A stretch of DNA of 64,000 bases, taken from Endomychus coccineus (taxonomy: Eukaryota; Arthropoda; Insecta; Coleoptera; Endomychidae). The position numbers were made by a program, and so were the translations under genes. Location: positions 276,006,742-276,070,741 of the forward strand of contig OY294067.1 of assembly GCA_958510875.1 (NCBI GenBank), read 5' to 3'. Each line of letters begins with the position of its first letter. Within the stretch, counting starts at the first letter, position 1. The notes below the pieces were generated by a model. It searched no databases. It was not told the DNA's origin and was given only the letters and a program-made list of their open reading frames with translations. This document shows, one piece after another, positions 46,500 through 59,010 of this stretch.

Positions 46500-47425
46500 T
46501 TTTTTTTATTTCAAATTTAGGCGTCTCAACGTCACAGGTCATTGTCACCGTTGGATCAGTATATACAATTAATGGTAGTTTTACAATTGATTTATAATGT
46601 ATCCTATATATTACTTACAAATAATGTTTGAATCATATTTACATTTGTGTAATGATCTATTTTCTACAGTGAATTGTATAAGTTGCTTTCTTTGAGAAAA
46701 GGCTTTGAATTGCTTAGCACATTGGTGTCTAGGATTTCATGTAGGTTGTCATTCTGTAACAATTGGTTTCGTTGTTGCCTATATTTGGGACAGCTTATCA
46801 AAAAATGTTCAACAGTAATTGGCACATTAAATACTTCACACACCGGCACAGGCTGTCTATGCTTATGAGTTAGCAGTGTATGTCCTATTCTAAGTCTTCT
46901 TGCAATAACTTGCTCTCTTTATTTTCGAAAAGGTCCTCTGTATTGAGTTGTTGGTTCTATTTTGTTGAGTTTCGTACTTTACGATGACCAGTACGTTTGC
47001 AATTTGGTTCTCACCTACTCTTTGCTATTGACCATGACGTCTTGATGAAGTTGTATTTGTTCTTCGGTGTCTAACATTGTGGCTTCGAGAGCACATTTGT
47101 CCGCTCTTTAGTTGCCGTCAATTCCTCGATGAGATGGTGTCCAGACTACCCTGTTTTGATGATCTGTGTGATGCTTTCCTGGATCAGTATCACTAAGGGT
47201 TGGTTGGATATATGGAGCAGATTGAGTTTATTAAGTTATGGGAGTCAGTACATATTAGTGTGTGGTAATAGTTTTGATCATTCACTAGCTTAACAGTCTG
47301 TAGGACGGCAAATAGTTCTGCTGTATATACACTATATATCGATGGCAATCTATGTTTTTGTATTCTGTGTTGGAAATGATGACGCTGCTACCTAAACTTA
47401 GTGACTTTTTGACCCGTCGGTATAC
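46500..47425 (-). mobile_element. Nested LINE with RNase H, 5'-truncated, inserted in family A copy 7
   Basis: The T-run at 46500-46507 is the complement of its poly(A) tail. CCACGATCC on the left and CCAACATCC on the right suggest a ~9-bp target duplication. The minus-strand coding order is RNase H: SSVIISNTEYK (near 47400), then AELFAVLQTVKLV, CTDSHNLINSI, and WTPSHRGIDGN with RADKCALEAT (near 47100). After it come RRLRIGHTLLTHKH and CEVFNVPITVEHFLISCPKY (46849-46780), the cysteine-rich C-terminal motif of I/Jockey-type LINEs. Stops and frameshifts are present, and the RT is missing through 5' truncation. Confidence 0.75.
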
Positions 47426-48152
47426 CAACATCCCTAATATAATGTCAGGTACAACTATTCCTATGAAATCTTCTAGATTCATGCTAAGTATCACCACCAA
47501 CAGCACCCTCTCATGTGAGGTCCATTGCGAAAACCGCTTCACAAAAACTTGGTTTTCTATTCCGTGCCAAGAGCTACTTCACATCCCATCAGCTCCTCAT
47601 AATCTACAAGACACAGATTCGACCTGTCCTGGAGTACGGAAAAAACTTGATTTCCTATTCCATGCCAAGAGCTACTTTACATCCCAGCAGCTCCTCAAAA
47701 TCTACAAAGCAAAGATTCGACCTGTCCTGGAGTATACTGTTCACGTTTGGAGTTCGGCCCTCAAACATACGCTGAGCCTCTTGAATTCTATCCAGAAGAG
47801 AGCTATTCGTCTGGTTGATGATGTCACACTTACGAGTTCATTGGCCTCCATAGAACATCGTGAAAATGTGTGAGATCTCTCCGTTTTCTATAGATATTTC
47901 TTTGGTTGGGGCTCAACAGAAATCTCGTCTGTTGTTCCACCATGAGGGATTTCAGATAAGCAAACTAGACGAGCTCAAGCTCAAGACCTGCCGAACTTCT
48001 TCCTACCAGACTTCATTTTCCTATGGAACAGCGAAGATGTGGAACCCTTTACCTATGGCTATAGCCTCCAAACCTTCAAAAAAAGTTCGAATGCCTATCT
48101 CTTCTCCCAACATTCCACCTCTGGCTCATACGATGTTCTTCGAACATTACAA
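47426..48152 (+). pseudogene. LINE family A C-terminal domain with internal duplication (copy 7, part 2)
   Basis: This resumes with the NIPNIMSGTTIPMKS block. Then VRSIAKTASQKLGFLFRAKS and YFTSHQLLIIYKTQIRPVLE occur, and a 98-bp unit (47543-47640) is repeated directly (47641-47738), so KLDFLFHAKSYFTSQQLLKI appears a second time. Next come LLNSIQKRAIRLVDDVTLTS and SSYQTSFSYGTAKMWN. The 3' terminus is replaced at about 48152 by another LINE. Confidence 0.75.
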
Positions 48153-48943
48153 TACTGTAAATACAAGTATTCACAGCTTCTACTGTTTGCCGACGACCTA
48201 AAACTGTTCATTAGAAGAGCATGAATCTGACTTTTCACGTCTTCAGAGCGATATAGACACCTTTATCGACTGGTGTGATAGGAATTATCTTGAATTGAAC
48301 TATGCGAAATGTAAAATGTTGAGGTTTTCTAGAAAGAAAATTGTAAGTTGTCATGAGTATATTGTTCGTGGCCATGCTCTAGAACAAGTTGACAATTATA
48401 AAGATCTCGATGTTGTCCTCGATTCAAAGCTGAATTATAACCTACATATTGACGCAATTATAGGCAGAGCAAACAGGATGGTTGGTTCCATTATTAGGCA
48501 GTTCCAAGAATTTTTAAATATTAGGGCATTGATAATTTTATATAATAGTTTAGTACGCTCGATACTCGAGTACTGCTCAGTTATTTGGTCTCCAGGATAT
48601 AATGTTCATATTGAATGGATTGAAAATGTCCAAAGAAACTTTGTGAGATACTTATGTTTCAAATCACATATTGTTTATAAGAATACCTCCTATGTAAATA
48701 TACGGTATTAAATTTTGAAATCGATTCTGCTGCGGTCTTGGAAATGTTCACTTTTCGAATACCGGCTTGTACTGTGAGGAAGAACCCATTGCTTATGGCA
48801 CCTTTTTGTAGAACCAACTATAGTGCATTCTCGTCTTTGAGTAGGATGTCTAGTGCCGTTGCAGATTGTGAATCCTTAAATTTCTTCCGCTCTACATTGT
48901 ACAGATTCCAGTCGGATGTAAGACTATTGCTTATGATGTGAGG
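48153..48943 (+). pseudogene. Third LINE type: RT C-terminal half
   Basis: YSQLLLFADDLKLFIRR carries an intact FADD catalytic box. A one-base shift near 48225 then leads to SDFSRLQSDIDTFIDWCDRN, YLELNYAKCKMLRFSRKK (from 48270), DLDVVLDSKLNYNLHIDAII, ILYNSLVRSILEYCSVIWSP and IENVQRNFVRYLCF. After another shift, FRIPACTVRKNPLLMAP and CRTNYSAFSSLSRM run to a stop at about 48941. Conserved blocks fit a non-LTR RT of Jockey/CR1 grade, unlike family A. It is 5'-truncated exactly where family A copy 7 ends. Confidence 0.75.
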
Positions 48944-50751
48944 AGGGGTCGCCCTCTGCATTTCCGGGATCTGTTCTTGTACTGTGATTGTGTAGTTTGT
49001 AGTTTAGTGTAGATGATTTTTTTATTGTGATAAGTTAGGTTACCTTTATAAACTTCTATATACAAATGTACATGGTAATTCAACCGTTAATAAATCGTAT
49101 ATATTATAGGTTTCTTGTATGGTCAAAGTACAAAAAAAAATTTAATGGTTTGAAAAAATCGACTTGTCCTAATTCTTCTTCATTTTCAGCCTATATATGA
49201 GCTACTCGAAAGTAAACTTCAGTTCTATCTGTATCTATCTCAAAATCTGATATTGGTTACTGTCGAATGCTCTGTGTAATAATAGTACATCTAGTTCATT
49301 CTTCCAATATATGACAAGTTATTTATGTCTAAATAATAATTCATGACAATTTCTCAGACTTTATTCAATTACATGCATGTTATGCCTATAAATATTTGAT
49401 CAGTAGCGGGAAATTGGAAGATTGTAGATTGAATTTATGATGGAATGATTACTACTTTTTCAATTGTATAGTTCTAACGAAAATATACGTTCAGGCAATT
49501 AGCAATTAGATCGAAACCATCCGTATGGGTTAGAAAGAGTGGAAAGTTTATTGAATATCGAAATATGTTCACACATATAATAAACATTTGTTTGCTATGC
49601 TCCCATTTATAGAACTAAAATTGATCAATCATCATCCACTATTCTTCAAGAAATATAGGCCTTATTATTCAACCTTCATGGGTTGATATAAAATTCCATA
49701 GGAATCAATATCAAAATGAATAAAACTTAATAATTCCATCAGGAAAATATTGAACTGCACTCATTCGTCATTCTATAGTTGTGCCTCAAAGTTAACTTCC
49801 TTCATTCATTCTACTCATATCCTAGAAAAATACATAACTTTTCATAGATAAATTGGAAAACACTGTTCCAAAAATGCGTCCTTGAGGTACTTCGCAACTA
49901 AGGTCAAAAGAGTAGCCCAAAAACTGATCGATAAGATTTCTCACCTAATATGAAATGAATAAAAATTTCAATATTCCATATACTGATTTATTTCACAATA
50001 GATGAAACTTATTGTAGGTAAGACTAGAAGAATGCAATTATTCTGACCAACATCATCAATAACTTTGAATAAATATTGAGCAAAGCAGTCGGTGATGACA
50101 CGTAATTTTACTACAGATGAGTAAACAGGAGGGAGAATAGAAATGTAATTGAAATATATCACACATGTTCTTGTATGTTCATACCCAAAACAAAACAGAA
50201 CCTATTTATTAGGATCTGATTCACTCAGTCATATACTTCGTATAGAAAGTTCAACGATATAGTTTAAATATTGCCACTTGTCAGTAAGAAATCTATTCTA
50301 ACCTATTGTTGCATAACTGAATAAGTATGACACGGAGCTCATCTTGATTTGTTTATTTAGGGTATTAAACATTAAAAGATGTCGAAACCTGAGCTGCCAA
50401 GATATTTGAGGTTAATATCCGCCTATGTCGTTCAGTAGCTCAGAGGTAGAAGGGGTGGTTCAATCTAATAGAATATTGAATTACAATTTCAATATTCTAA
50501 ATGATTCACTTGTGCTGGTGCCTTTTCTGTAGCTTCTAAACTCATAAAGTAATACAAAGCTGTTTTACACCGTGCGTCAAATGTATCAGTCATTGAAACA
50601 AATTTTGACTCAAAACAATGGAGGTTCCATTGCCAAAATCAAACATATCAACTTGTAGTATTTATTATTACAAATGTTCATCAACGGTAATAATTCTAAA
50701 CTCAAATGAATCAACTATTATAAGTTCGATGCACACTAGTGAAAATCGCAC
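48944..50751. other. No recognisable feature
   Basis: AT-rich; the first ~100 bp may be the 3' untranslated region of the preceding LINE. Confidence 0.5.
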
Positions 50752-50815
50752 TTTTAATAGTTATTTTATTTAAGTTTACAGTGAATTTTCATCACGTAAT
50801 GGCTGATTCTATTTC
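50752..50815 (+). repeat. Short interspersed repeat S, copy 3
   Basis: TTTTAATAGTTATTTTATTT then TTTACAGTGAATTTTCATC and TAATGGCTGATTCTATT, matching 28683 and 34327. Here the ATG of the core has become GTG. Confidence 0.45.
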
Positions 50816-51341
50816 TTCTGGAAATCGAATAGTAAAATGCGAATGAAATCCAAATGTACGCTTTAATTACATATAACTTCACGTTAGGTAAGAAAATGTA
50901 TGTATCATTATACAGGATAAACCCGACAAAGATGCATGCTGTAGCATGCTTGTAGCATATAGAATATTTTATCGGCCGGCGCTTGAAGGCTTTGTCGACT
51001 TTTCACTACTGAACGATAAGTGGTAAACAATATGAAAACGTCTTCTGTCGTATTGTCTGCTGTTTTCTAAGTTGTTAATCAGTTATAGGATAATTTTTGA
51101 ATTGTCAGTTAATTGGTCATGGATATAACTATCGAATAATGGTTACATACCCACACACACTGCCTGTGCGGCCTTGAGCCAACAGTCGCTTACCAATCAC
51201 CCTATACAGATCAGAATTGTTTCCACTCAACACTGAATTAGTTATTATGTGCAATACCAGCAGCGTAAGCTTGATGGAAGCAAGGGAAAAATTGCGGTCT
51301 CGACCAAAAATTAACACTCATATGCCATTGAATTATATATA
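50816..51341. other. No recognisable feature
   Basis: Nothing assignable. Confidence 0.5.
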
Positions 51342-51383
51342 AATTCTCGGGAAATAGGTCACACTGACACATATGCTTATTAT

Positions 51384-51428
51384 TTTCATCTTCACGTACG
51401 TTCCGACCCCACGACTATCATCAGAAGA
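51384..51428 (-). ncRNA. Hammerhead-like core, left arm of P1 PLE
   Basis: On the minus strand: TCTT, CTGATGA (complement of 51418-51424), a short variable segment, GGAAC, GTACGTG and AAGATG. One base of the GAAA block is changed (GGAA), so this copy is probably inactive. Confidence 0.3.
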
Positions 51429-52035
51429 CGTATCAATGTCCAAAACGGCATTTCCTAAGACTAATTGTATTAGCACAAAATGTCCTTATCGTAACAATTT
51501 CAATTGAAAATGCCCACGTCGCCGAAATGAACAGAAACACGAGTAATCGAAATTGTAACCCATTAATGTTTTAAGTATATCAATATGTGTCAAGAATCCA
51601 ATGCTTAACAGTTTTCTTATGAAATACGAAGTCATTTCAAGCAATGTCAAGCGACTGAAACCAAAATCAACTCTCAAGTATCCACTTTCGAACCAGATGT
51701 TAAAAATTCATGAGGTTATAAAAAAGGTTTTCAAACGTTATTAAAAATATTGCTACTTGAGCGTTCTACTTAAAAAATAAATTCAACATTATAAACACGC
51801 ATGTAGCAATTTGCAAGGGTTTTAATTAATTAAATTAGTATAAGTCTGACTTAATGATTGAACTTCTGCTCTATGATTTACAGATTTGGAGTCACCTTTT
51901 ATGTGAATCATCTCCAGAATAGATCTTTTATACTAATTGGTTTCTTTAGTTAAAATATTAACATTGTTGTAATTGGATGGTTATAATCAAAGCAATGTTT
52001 AGCAAGTCGATCGGTGGAGTTTTTGTTTATAGCAC

Positions 52036-52430
52036 TATAGAATAGAATAGATCAGAATAGAATAGAACTCCATTTACAAACAACCAATGAAATTACAAAA
52101 TTGTACATTGTAGTTGGCAAATGTGTCACGATAGAATAGAAAATTTAAGTTAGGTACTATTACAAAAGTAATTCATCAGCATGATAGGAGTTTTTGTCCA
52201 ATAAATATTTTTTCAAATGTTTTTTGAATTGATAACATTTTTTCAGCTCTGTTATATACTGTGGAAAACTATTATAGTATTTACAACCATTATAAAAGAA
52301 GTTCTTTTGATATAAGGCAGTTGTATGCTGATCGGGAATAAAAACATTACATTCTTTTTTTGTAAATATTGTTTGGAGATTTCTGTATAAATCCCATCGC
52401 AATCTGAACAATTCAGTTTGTGGGTTTGTT
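52036..52430 (-). pseudogene. Nested LINE C-terminus with pentamer tail
   Basis: The minus-strand frame 52411-52160 reads CNVFIPDQHTTALYQKNFFY, KYYNSFPQYI and FKKHLKKYLLDK, the C-terminal region of a non-LTR retrotransposon ('P.HRT..Y.KSF...G...YN.LP..I...S...FK..LK.YL'). On its 3' side (52040-52075) is a run of AGAAT/ATAGA repeats, a typical LINE tail. It is severely 5'-truncated and sits inside the P1 PLE. Confidence 0.65.
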
Positions 52431-53238
52431 CATCTTTAGGCCTGAAGATTCTAGATTTGAAACAAATTTACAGTTAGTAGGTTCATATGCAATATTAAAT
52501 CATTGTTTTTTTAAAATTTCTTAATTTTCTCTGAGGTCTCCGGAATGTATGGTAATGTTATAAAATTATCTGTATTACCGTTTGTGATATTTATTTATGA
52601 CGTTCCATTATATATTTTGTTCATTCTTTCTTTAATGATGGTGATTTTTCAACCCCCTTGCTGAGTATTGTTTTGATTATAACCAGCAAATCGATTACAA
52701 CAATGTTGATATTCTAACTTAGCAAACCAATCATTATAAAAGATCTATTCTGGAGATGATTCACATAAAACGTGCCTCCAAGTCTGTAAATCATAGAGCA
52801 GAAGTTCAATCATTAAGTCAGATTTATACTAATTTAATTAATTAAAACCTTTGCAAATTCCTACATGCGTCTTTATGATGTTAAAAGTATATTTTGGGTA
52901 GAATGCTCAAATAGCAATATTTCTAATAAGGTCTAACAAACTTTTTCTATTACCTCATAAATCGTCACATCTAGGTCGAAAGTGGATACTTTAGGGTTAT
53001 ATTTTTTGATTTCAGTCTTATTCAGGCATTGTTTGAAATGACTTCCAATTTTATAAGGAAACTGTTAAGCAGTGGATTCTTAATACATATTCATATAATC
53101 AAAATATTAACGTCTTACAATTTCGATCACTCGCGTTTCTGTTCGTTTCGGCATCGTGAGCATTTTGAATCTAAATTGGTGCGATAAGGACGCTTCGTGT
53201 TTTATGTTTTAAGAAATACCGTTTTACAAATTGATACG

Positions 53239-53281
53239 TCTTCTGATGATGGTAGGGAGACCGAAACGTACATGAAAGAGA
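53239..53281 (+). ncRNA. Hammerhead-like core, right arm of P1 PLE
   Basis: TCTT is followed by CTGATGA (53243-53249), a GG...CC segment able to form stem II, GAAAC (53263-53267), and then GTAC, ATGA and AAGAG. Stem I can form between TCTT and AAGA; the expected UH cleavage step is altered. Compare 13840-13880. Confidence 0.35.
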
Positions 53282-53335
53282 AAATAATGAGTATATGTGT
53301 TAGTGTAACCTATTTCACGAGAATTTATATATAAT

Positions 53336-56300
53336 TCATACCTGGGTCAAGAATCATTATTAATATGCCATTAAAAAAACAGTGAGGTAATACAAAAATA
53401 ACTATCATCTGAATGTGTCTAATTTCTGAGATCGTGAACTAATATTTCAGACTCCCCACCGTTTCAATTAGATCGTATTATCCACTATGAATATACGAAA
53501 TACAATGAATCATTGAACCGTTGAATTTGAAATGAGAAGGAAATATCGCGAGAGATGAGAAGTCGAAACATAGATTTGATATCGATTAAAATAACAGAGC
53601 CACATAACAGTTCAAATACTGGAAATCCGAGATAATGGAATTGTAATCCTTCAATCGGAATTGCCTGCCGCTATAATTAAAATCCGACTATTGATTTTGA
53701 AATAAGTTCTGTCGGATACATATTTAAAAACTTTGATAACGATTTGATGTGACGTATCAGTCGATTAGCTTTCATCTGAATCGCGTCTTCCAATGCGATA
53801 CTGTTGAGTAATATTATATAGATTCTATTATTAAATAGTATCATGAATACGTAATGGCGAATCGATAAATTGATAACTCATACTACGTCGGTAGTTGTGG
53901 CACTAATTAAACAAATTTTCCTTCATCCCCATTCACTTCCTCGAACGGGAAGTTTTGCCTTACACAGAAACATCAAACCGAGTTTCAAACAATTTTTACG
54001 AAAAAAACATTCAATAGTGACTTTTCTATCGTCATATTGATGTCTAAAGAACTTTCTTCCAAGCAGTTGTGATTAAAAGTAACAAAAATAGAAAATGTGT
54101 TCATAAATTATTTATTCTTCAAGGCGTTTCTCGAATCGGGTTATGTCGAATGTATGATCTCGTGTAGCAGCCAAATGATAAATGCAATAAAGGTGAAATT
54201 TGCAAACTAGAAGTGATGCTCGAAATTTACTGACATAACAATTCAATGTCGTACCTTGAGCTGTTTTCAAGTTATCGGGCATAGCGGTTAGTCGAAATAC
54301 TCGACGCTCTTAACTTTTCTCGCTCACTGTTCGGTGCGCTAACTGTCTGGCCGATTGTAAAAAGAAACAGTGCTGAAGATCAAACTCGCGCAACTAGACA
54401 GACTGCATCTGGCGCTTCTCATCGACTCATGCAAGAGGCGGAGTAAGCGTAGTTTTCCCCCTTTCGGCTCACTCAATCATTTCATCATAATCATTTACTC
54501 ATAAGCGCAGTGAACTGACCGAACCCTTAGTTATAAATATTTATTAGACTATTGGTCTTAAAATTAGACATTGGGAAAACATATATTTTTCTTCCCTTTG
54601 TAGAACTCCTATAAGAGCAGGAGGGAGAACCTGTTGGCCCCTACTGCTGGTAAATGAATAAAATCTCACATAATAGCCAACTTGTATACCGCTTTTGGTA
54701 TAATGCAATCTATGCACTATTTATGATGTAGACTTTGTTTCTGATAACATTCTGAAGAGAATGCACTTTGTCCCATGAAAATCGCCCCTTTTCCCAAGGA
54801 TTTAAGGGTTTTTCCTATTTTTATAACCATTTGACTTCACTAAATATCACATTTGTTGAAATTTGATTACTTCTTTATTCCGTAGTTATTTGTTCTAATT
54901 TTTGCTTTGGTAATTTCAAATTCATAGTTCAATCGAAGCTTGTTTCTCAAATACCTGAGATGGTCTGTAAGCCAATGCATATCAGCTAGCTGGTTGTATT
55001 TAGCTATACGTTATCTGATCTCCTTATTTTACTGTTGACTGGTTTATATTGGAAAAACTTCATACAGCGTACAAAAAATAAAATTTATTTTTCTAAAAAG
55101 CTAGAATGTTTTCATTTGTCTGAATATACGATAATGTATGTATATTAATAAATTCAGCCCAACTTGGCAATCTCGCGCAGAACGAATCATCAGCAGCAAA
55201 GAAAAATATGTATGCGATAGTGGCTTTTCTGTTTTGTTGGCGATAAAAAGTGAATACAGTTCCAAAATGAATTATGTTGCGAGCTCACAAATGAAATTAA
55301 GTTCTCTTCATACACACACTAGTTCCCTTGTTTCAAATATACAGCAGTTATTTTATTTGTGTTATTCAAGATCAATTATTACTCATACTGAAGCTATTTC
55401 ACATTTTAAAGATCTTCTTAGTTTGGTGGTATGTGCATTTTTTAAAATTCCAAAAAAAGTTTGAGAACTTCTGTTCTAAAACAACGAGTCTAATCTATTC
55501 CAGACTTCACACTTTCATTATTTAAATTTAAGATAGATGCTCCAAGCACATTCAAATTGAACATGAAAAATAATATACTTAGCGTGCTCAATTAATTCTC
55601 GTTGAAATATCTCTTTAATACGATCATGACCTATTTGTAATGTTCTTCTTAGAACTTCAACTATAATGATGAGGTAAATAAAACGGAGACGGACGTCTCG
55701 ATTTACGAGTAATTGCAGTTTACAGAGCGATTCTATCTAATGGAAAACGATAATCAAGTAGGTTCTTGCATGAGCCCATAACTCTGAAATTGAAGTTCAA
55801 TTTACATTGCTGTTATTCTTTTAGATATTTATGGATTTGCTACTATCGATTTTCCATAAAACTGCTAAATGTCGACATCACAAAAATATACTTCTCATAG
55901 GATATTGAAATAGTTGAATTGAGTAATTGCATAAATTCAACTTTCCTTTTGCAAACCTTGTTTTAATTCGCCATTCAAACAATATCTGATAATTGGATAC
56001 TAAATGAGAACTTTCTTTCCTAGTATTCATTGTAACGTAATATTTTCATGTCTTACATTGTTGTCACCTCCACCCATACAATTGGGTTATCACTAAATTC
56101 AAATACCTACTGAGAGTGAATATGGAAGAAGTAACTAAATATGTAATTGAACTATTTCAAATAATAAGTGATATCGATATCGTAAAATCAAACACTTACT
56201 ATATTAATAAACGCTGTTCACCCAATCAAAGATATGTCGTCATGACTCAACGTGAACCATTGTTGCCAGGTTGGGCAAGTTTTCAACGTTTTTGGATACA

Positions 56301-58319
56301 ACGTAATTTTAAACGTAAAGCACAAAAAGTTGTAGTGTTATTACCAAATATGTGAAAAAAAAATAATACCTACTTACTAGATGTTCTTGCATCGAATTCA
56401 AATCCAATAGTACCAAAAAATGTATATTCCGGTATTAAATGACATTGTCACTTTCCTTAAACACGACGAGGTCGGTATAAGTTCGATTTGTTACTTTAAT
56501 CAAAGACTATACATCCATAACAATATAGTATATATTTTATAAAACATAAATTAAAGATAACATTTATAATAAACAAATAATATATACAATTAAATGGACT
56601 AAAAAAATGTTAATACAAATTTACGTTAATCAATCAACTACGTTAATTTAGTACTTGAGTTATCTGAATAAAAGGGTGAATAAACTTGATGAGTTCAACT
56701 TAATATGCACCAGAATTGAACTTACAAAATGAATTGACCAAAGGAATGCCAATTATGTGAATTCATATTGCCTTCAACAGAATGTAACCCAAATTAAAAC
56801 TTGACTCCACCTTTATACCTTTAACCTTCACTAGATGTAATATTTGAGCTTATATAGTTTTACTAACAAATTTCAAGTTACTCGTGAAAATATCAGAGGC
56901 AGAAACCATAGAAGATGTTAAAATATAACTGAACTATTATCAGTCGGGTTTGCGTTTTATAACAATAACTTCAACCATGTCAACCTGTAACTAAAACGTT
57001 TTAAAAAAACATATATCTGTCTGGTGGCGATAACCCAATCTAAGTCATCAGAATTCCTTGTTAACCTCTTATGATCAATTAATTGAAATAACTATTCTAT
57101 TTGTTAAAAATTGAATGAAACTCTAAACGCCCTGATGCGGTTCACATTCTGGGCAGCTGCATTGGTTACCAACATAGGAAAAACAGGAAAAACCATAGTT
57201 TTATGCCCAAAACATGTGAAATCAATTATAAACCCAGTAACGTATATAACATTACAATCCATTCTTCTATAGATTTTACTTTTATGCTTTTGTCTGAGAT
57301 AAATATGAAGGACCAGAAGCATTGTATTACATTTGTTCTGTGGATGTTCTGACAATTATTAAATTGAAGTACTTTCAGATAAAATCTACGCAATAGCTCA
57401 TGTGATACACTTGTTACATTGCCATACATCACCCTGTATATAAAAAGTCACCTACTGACGTTTATCCCCGAGTGCACAATTTGACTTTGTTCTCACCATT
57501 ACCTTGATCGCTAATGCTTGATATAGAAGCCGTCGTATATATTTAAAAATATATTATTCTTTTCCATATATATGAGCCACATTATTCAATTTGATGACTT
57601 CCTGAAGAATAAATATATATTTGTCTAGAATAAAGCTCTTGCGTGTGAAAAGAATATTACTTCATGTTTTCTTAGCTTTGAAAGTTAGGTGGATCAATAT
57701 TACATATAATTCTATTCTAAACCAAAACATAATAAAGTCCATAAAAGTTGAAGAAGTTTGTTAAATTAAACATGTTCTCATAAAAACTTACTTCTCCTTA
57801 AATTATTAATAAAACTTGTAGCTTGACAACAACTTTGGCTATTATAAGAGCCAAGTTCGAACAAGCAAAAAGTGTTGAAAAGTTTGCGCTTTTTATATAC
57901 GAAACTTCAGCTGTACAGCTTATAGTTTAAATTACTTCAGTAAACATTTGCTATTTCATATAACGAGTATACCCGCTTAATTTCGAGTGTTTGCGTGGAT
58001 GAATTTTGTATAAAGTAAAACAAATAACTACATAAATTAGTTCTGTTTGGCCTACTTGTTGCTTCAAGATATGCAACGTAAAATAAATCATATGGAAACA
58101 TCTTCACTAGAGTAGTAATTCTGTACCGTTTCAATACAAGAAGAAATACGTAAGTTTGCTGTTTTAATTCTTGATAATGTAAAAAAAATATTTTTTTTTA
58201 TTTATGTATCAGCCATTTGGGCTATTAGCAGACGGTAATTGAATACATGTCTTGTAACGTGGTTATATTTTATATAGTGAGTTAGTATCTCTTAGAAACT
58301 ATATTCTACGATATAATCG
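53336..58319. other. Long stretch without recognisable genes
   Basis: About 5 kb of AT-rich sequence. A GC-richer patch at 54280-54490 contains several CGCGC/CTCGCG-type steps but no domain. Open frames at 55138-55464 (108 codons) and 56116-56355 (79 codons) show nothing I recognise; the second has a basic, aromatic-rich end (WIQRNFKRKAQK) and could be a short relic. If the exon at 44528 is real, this would be intron. Confidence 0.4.
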
Positions 58320-58449
58320 GATATCCCATTTTCAGCTCTTTCCATGAAGTATTTTATACATTCCATTGATAAGTATTGGACACTAATAGGTTCTCCACAT
58401 ATTTCATAAACGGGAGGAGGTCGTCTAGTGATTAGGTTTGGACGAGAAG

Positions 58450-59010
58450 TCTGGTGGTTTCTACTGGCTGAACTTTCTGGTCACTCATGTTGATGATCCA
58501 TTGTCCAGCTTTGAACTTGATTTTCTCCAGTTTAAATGGCATATTCAGCTAGATGTCGTCCCATATTGCTGTCATTCTCTGTTTGAATCAGGTCAGTTAG
58601 TGCTAGGACATTATTATCGATATTCAAATCTTCATTATCTGCGATTTCTTTTGCGGCCTAATCTGCAGTTCATTTCCGACTATGCCAATATGAGATGGAA
58701 TCCAAAGAAAAATAATACTCTTGGAGCTCAGATGATGCAGCTCGTTTTCAATCATTTATCACTATAGGATGCTGAGAATATATATTCGAGAGTACTTCTA
58801 GCGAGCCCAGGAAGTCAGTAGCTATGGTAAACTTGTCTCCATGTTGCATATGTATGTGACCGAGGGCCTTATACCTGGCATAGTGCTTCAAAGGGAGTAC
58901 TGAGGCTATTTGAGGAAGCTTCATTCTAATGTTCGCTCAGTTGTAACAACTGTGCAGCCTACTTCAGAAGTAGTTTTAGAAGAATCTGTGAATATGAGTG
59001 GAGGAGAGAC
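58450..59010 (-). pseudogene. RNase H domain of the same LINE
   Basis: Shifted minus-strand frames show FTDSSKT near 59000, ERTLE, FEALC-like text, HMQHGDKFTIATD near 58830, LEVLSNIYSQHPIV, and FLWIPSHIGIVGNEL near 58690. The order and spacing are those of the RNase H1-type domain found after the RT in I/Jockey-grade LINEs. Several frameshifts. Confidence 0.7.

Larger units (their letters stand above)
51342..53335 (-). mobile_element. Penelope-like element, family P1, with ~680-bp inverted 3' ends
   Basis: The left arm (51342-~52035, minus) and right arm (~52665-53335, plus) are inverted copies of the P1 tail-coding sequence, 3' untranslated region and hammerhead-like core. Both end outward at a GAGAATTTATATATAATTCA step. 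Between them is a minus-strand piece of the P1 linker/endonuclease (52430-~52665) and a nested LINE (52036-52430). The tail codons MIHIK, SKSVNHRAEVQSL are readable in both arms. So the minus-strand element is preceded by an inverted copy of its own 3' third. Confidence 0.75.

Noticed and set aside
56116..56355. 79-codon ORF as a real small gene
   Set aside because: No homologous domain that I recognise, no promoter or splice context; left as an unexplained open frame.
58438..58767. 109-codon plus-strand ORF
   Set aside because: It is the complement of the RNase H domain of the minus-strand LINE; it has no domain of its own.
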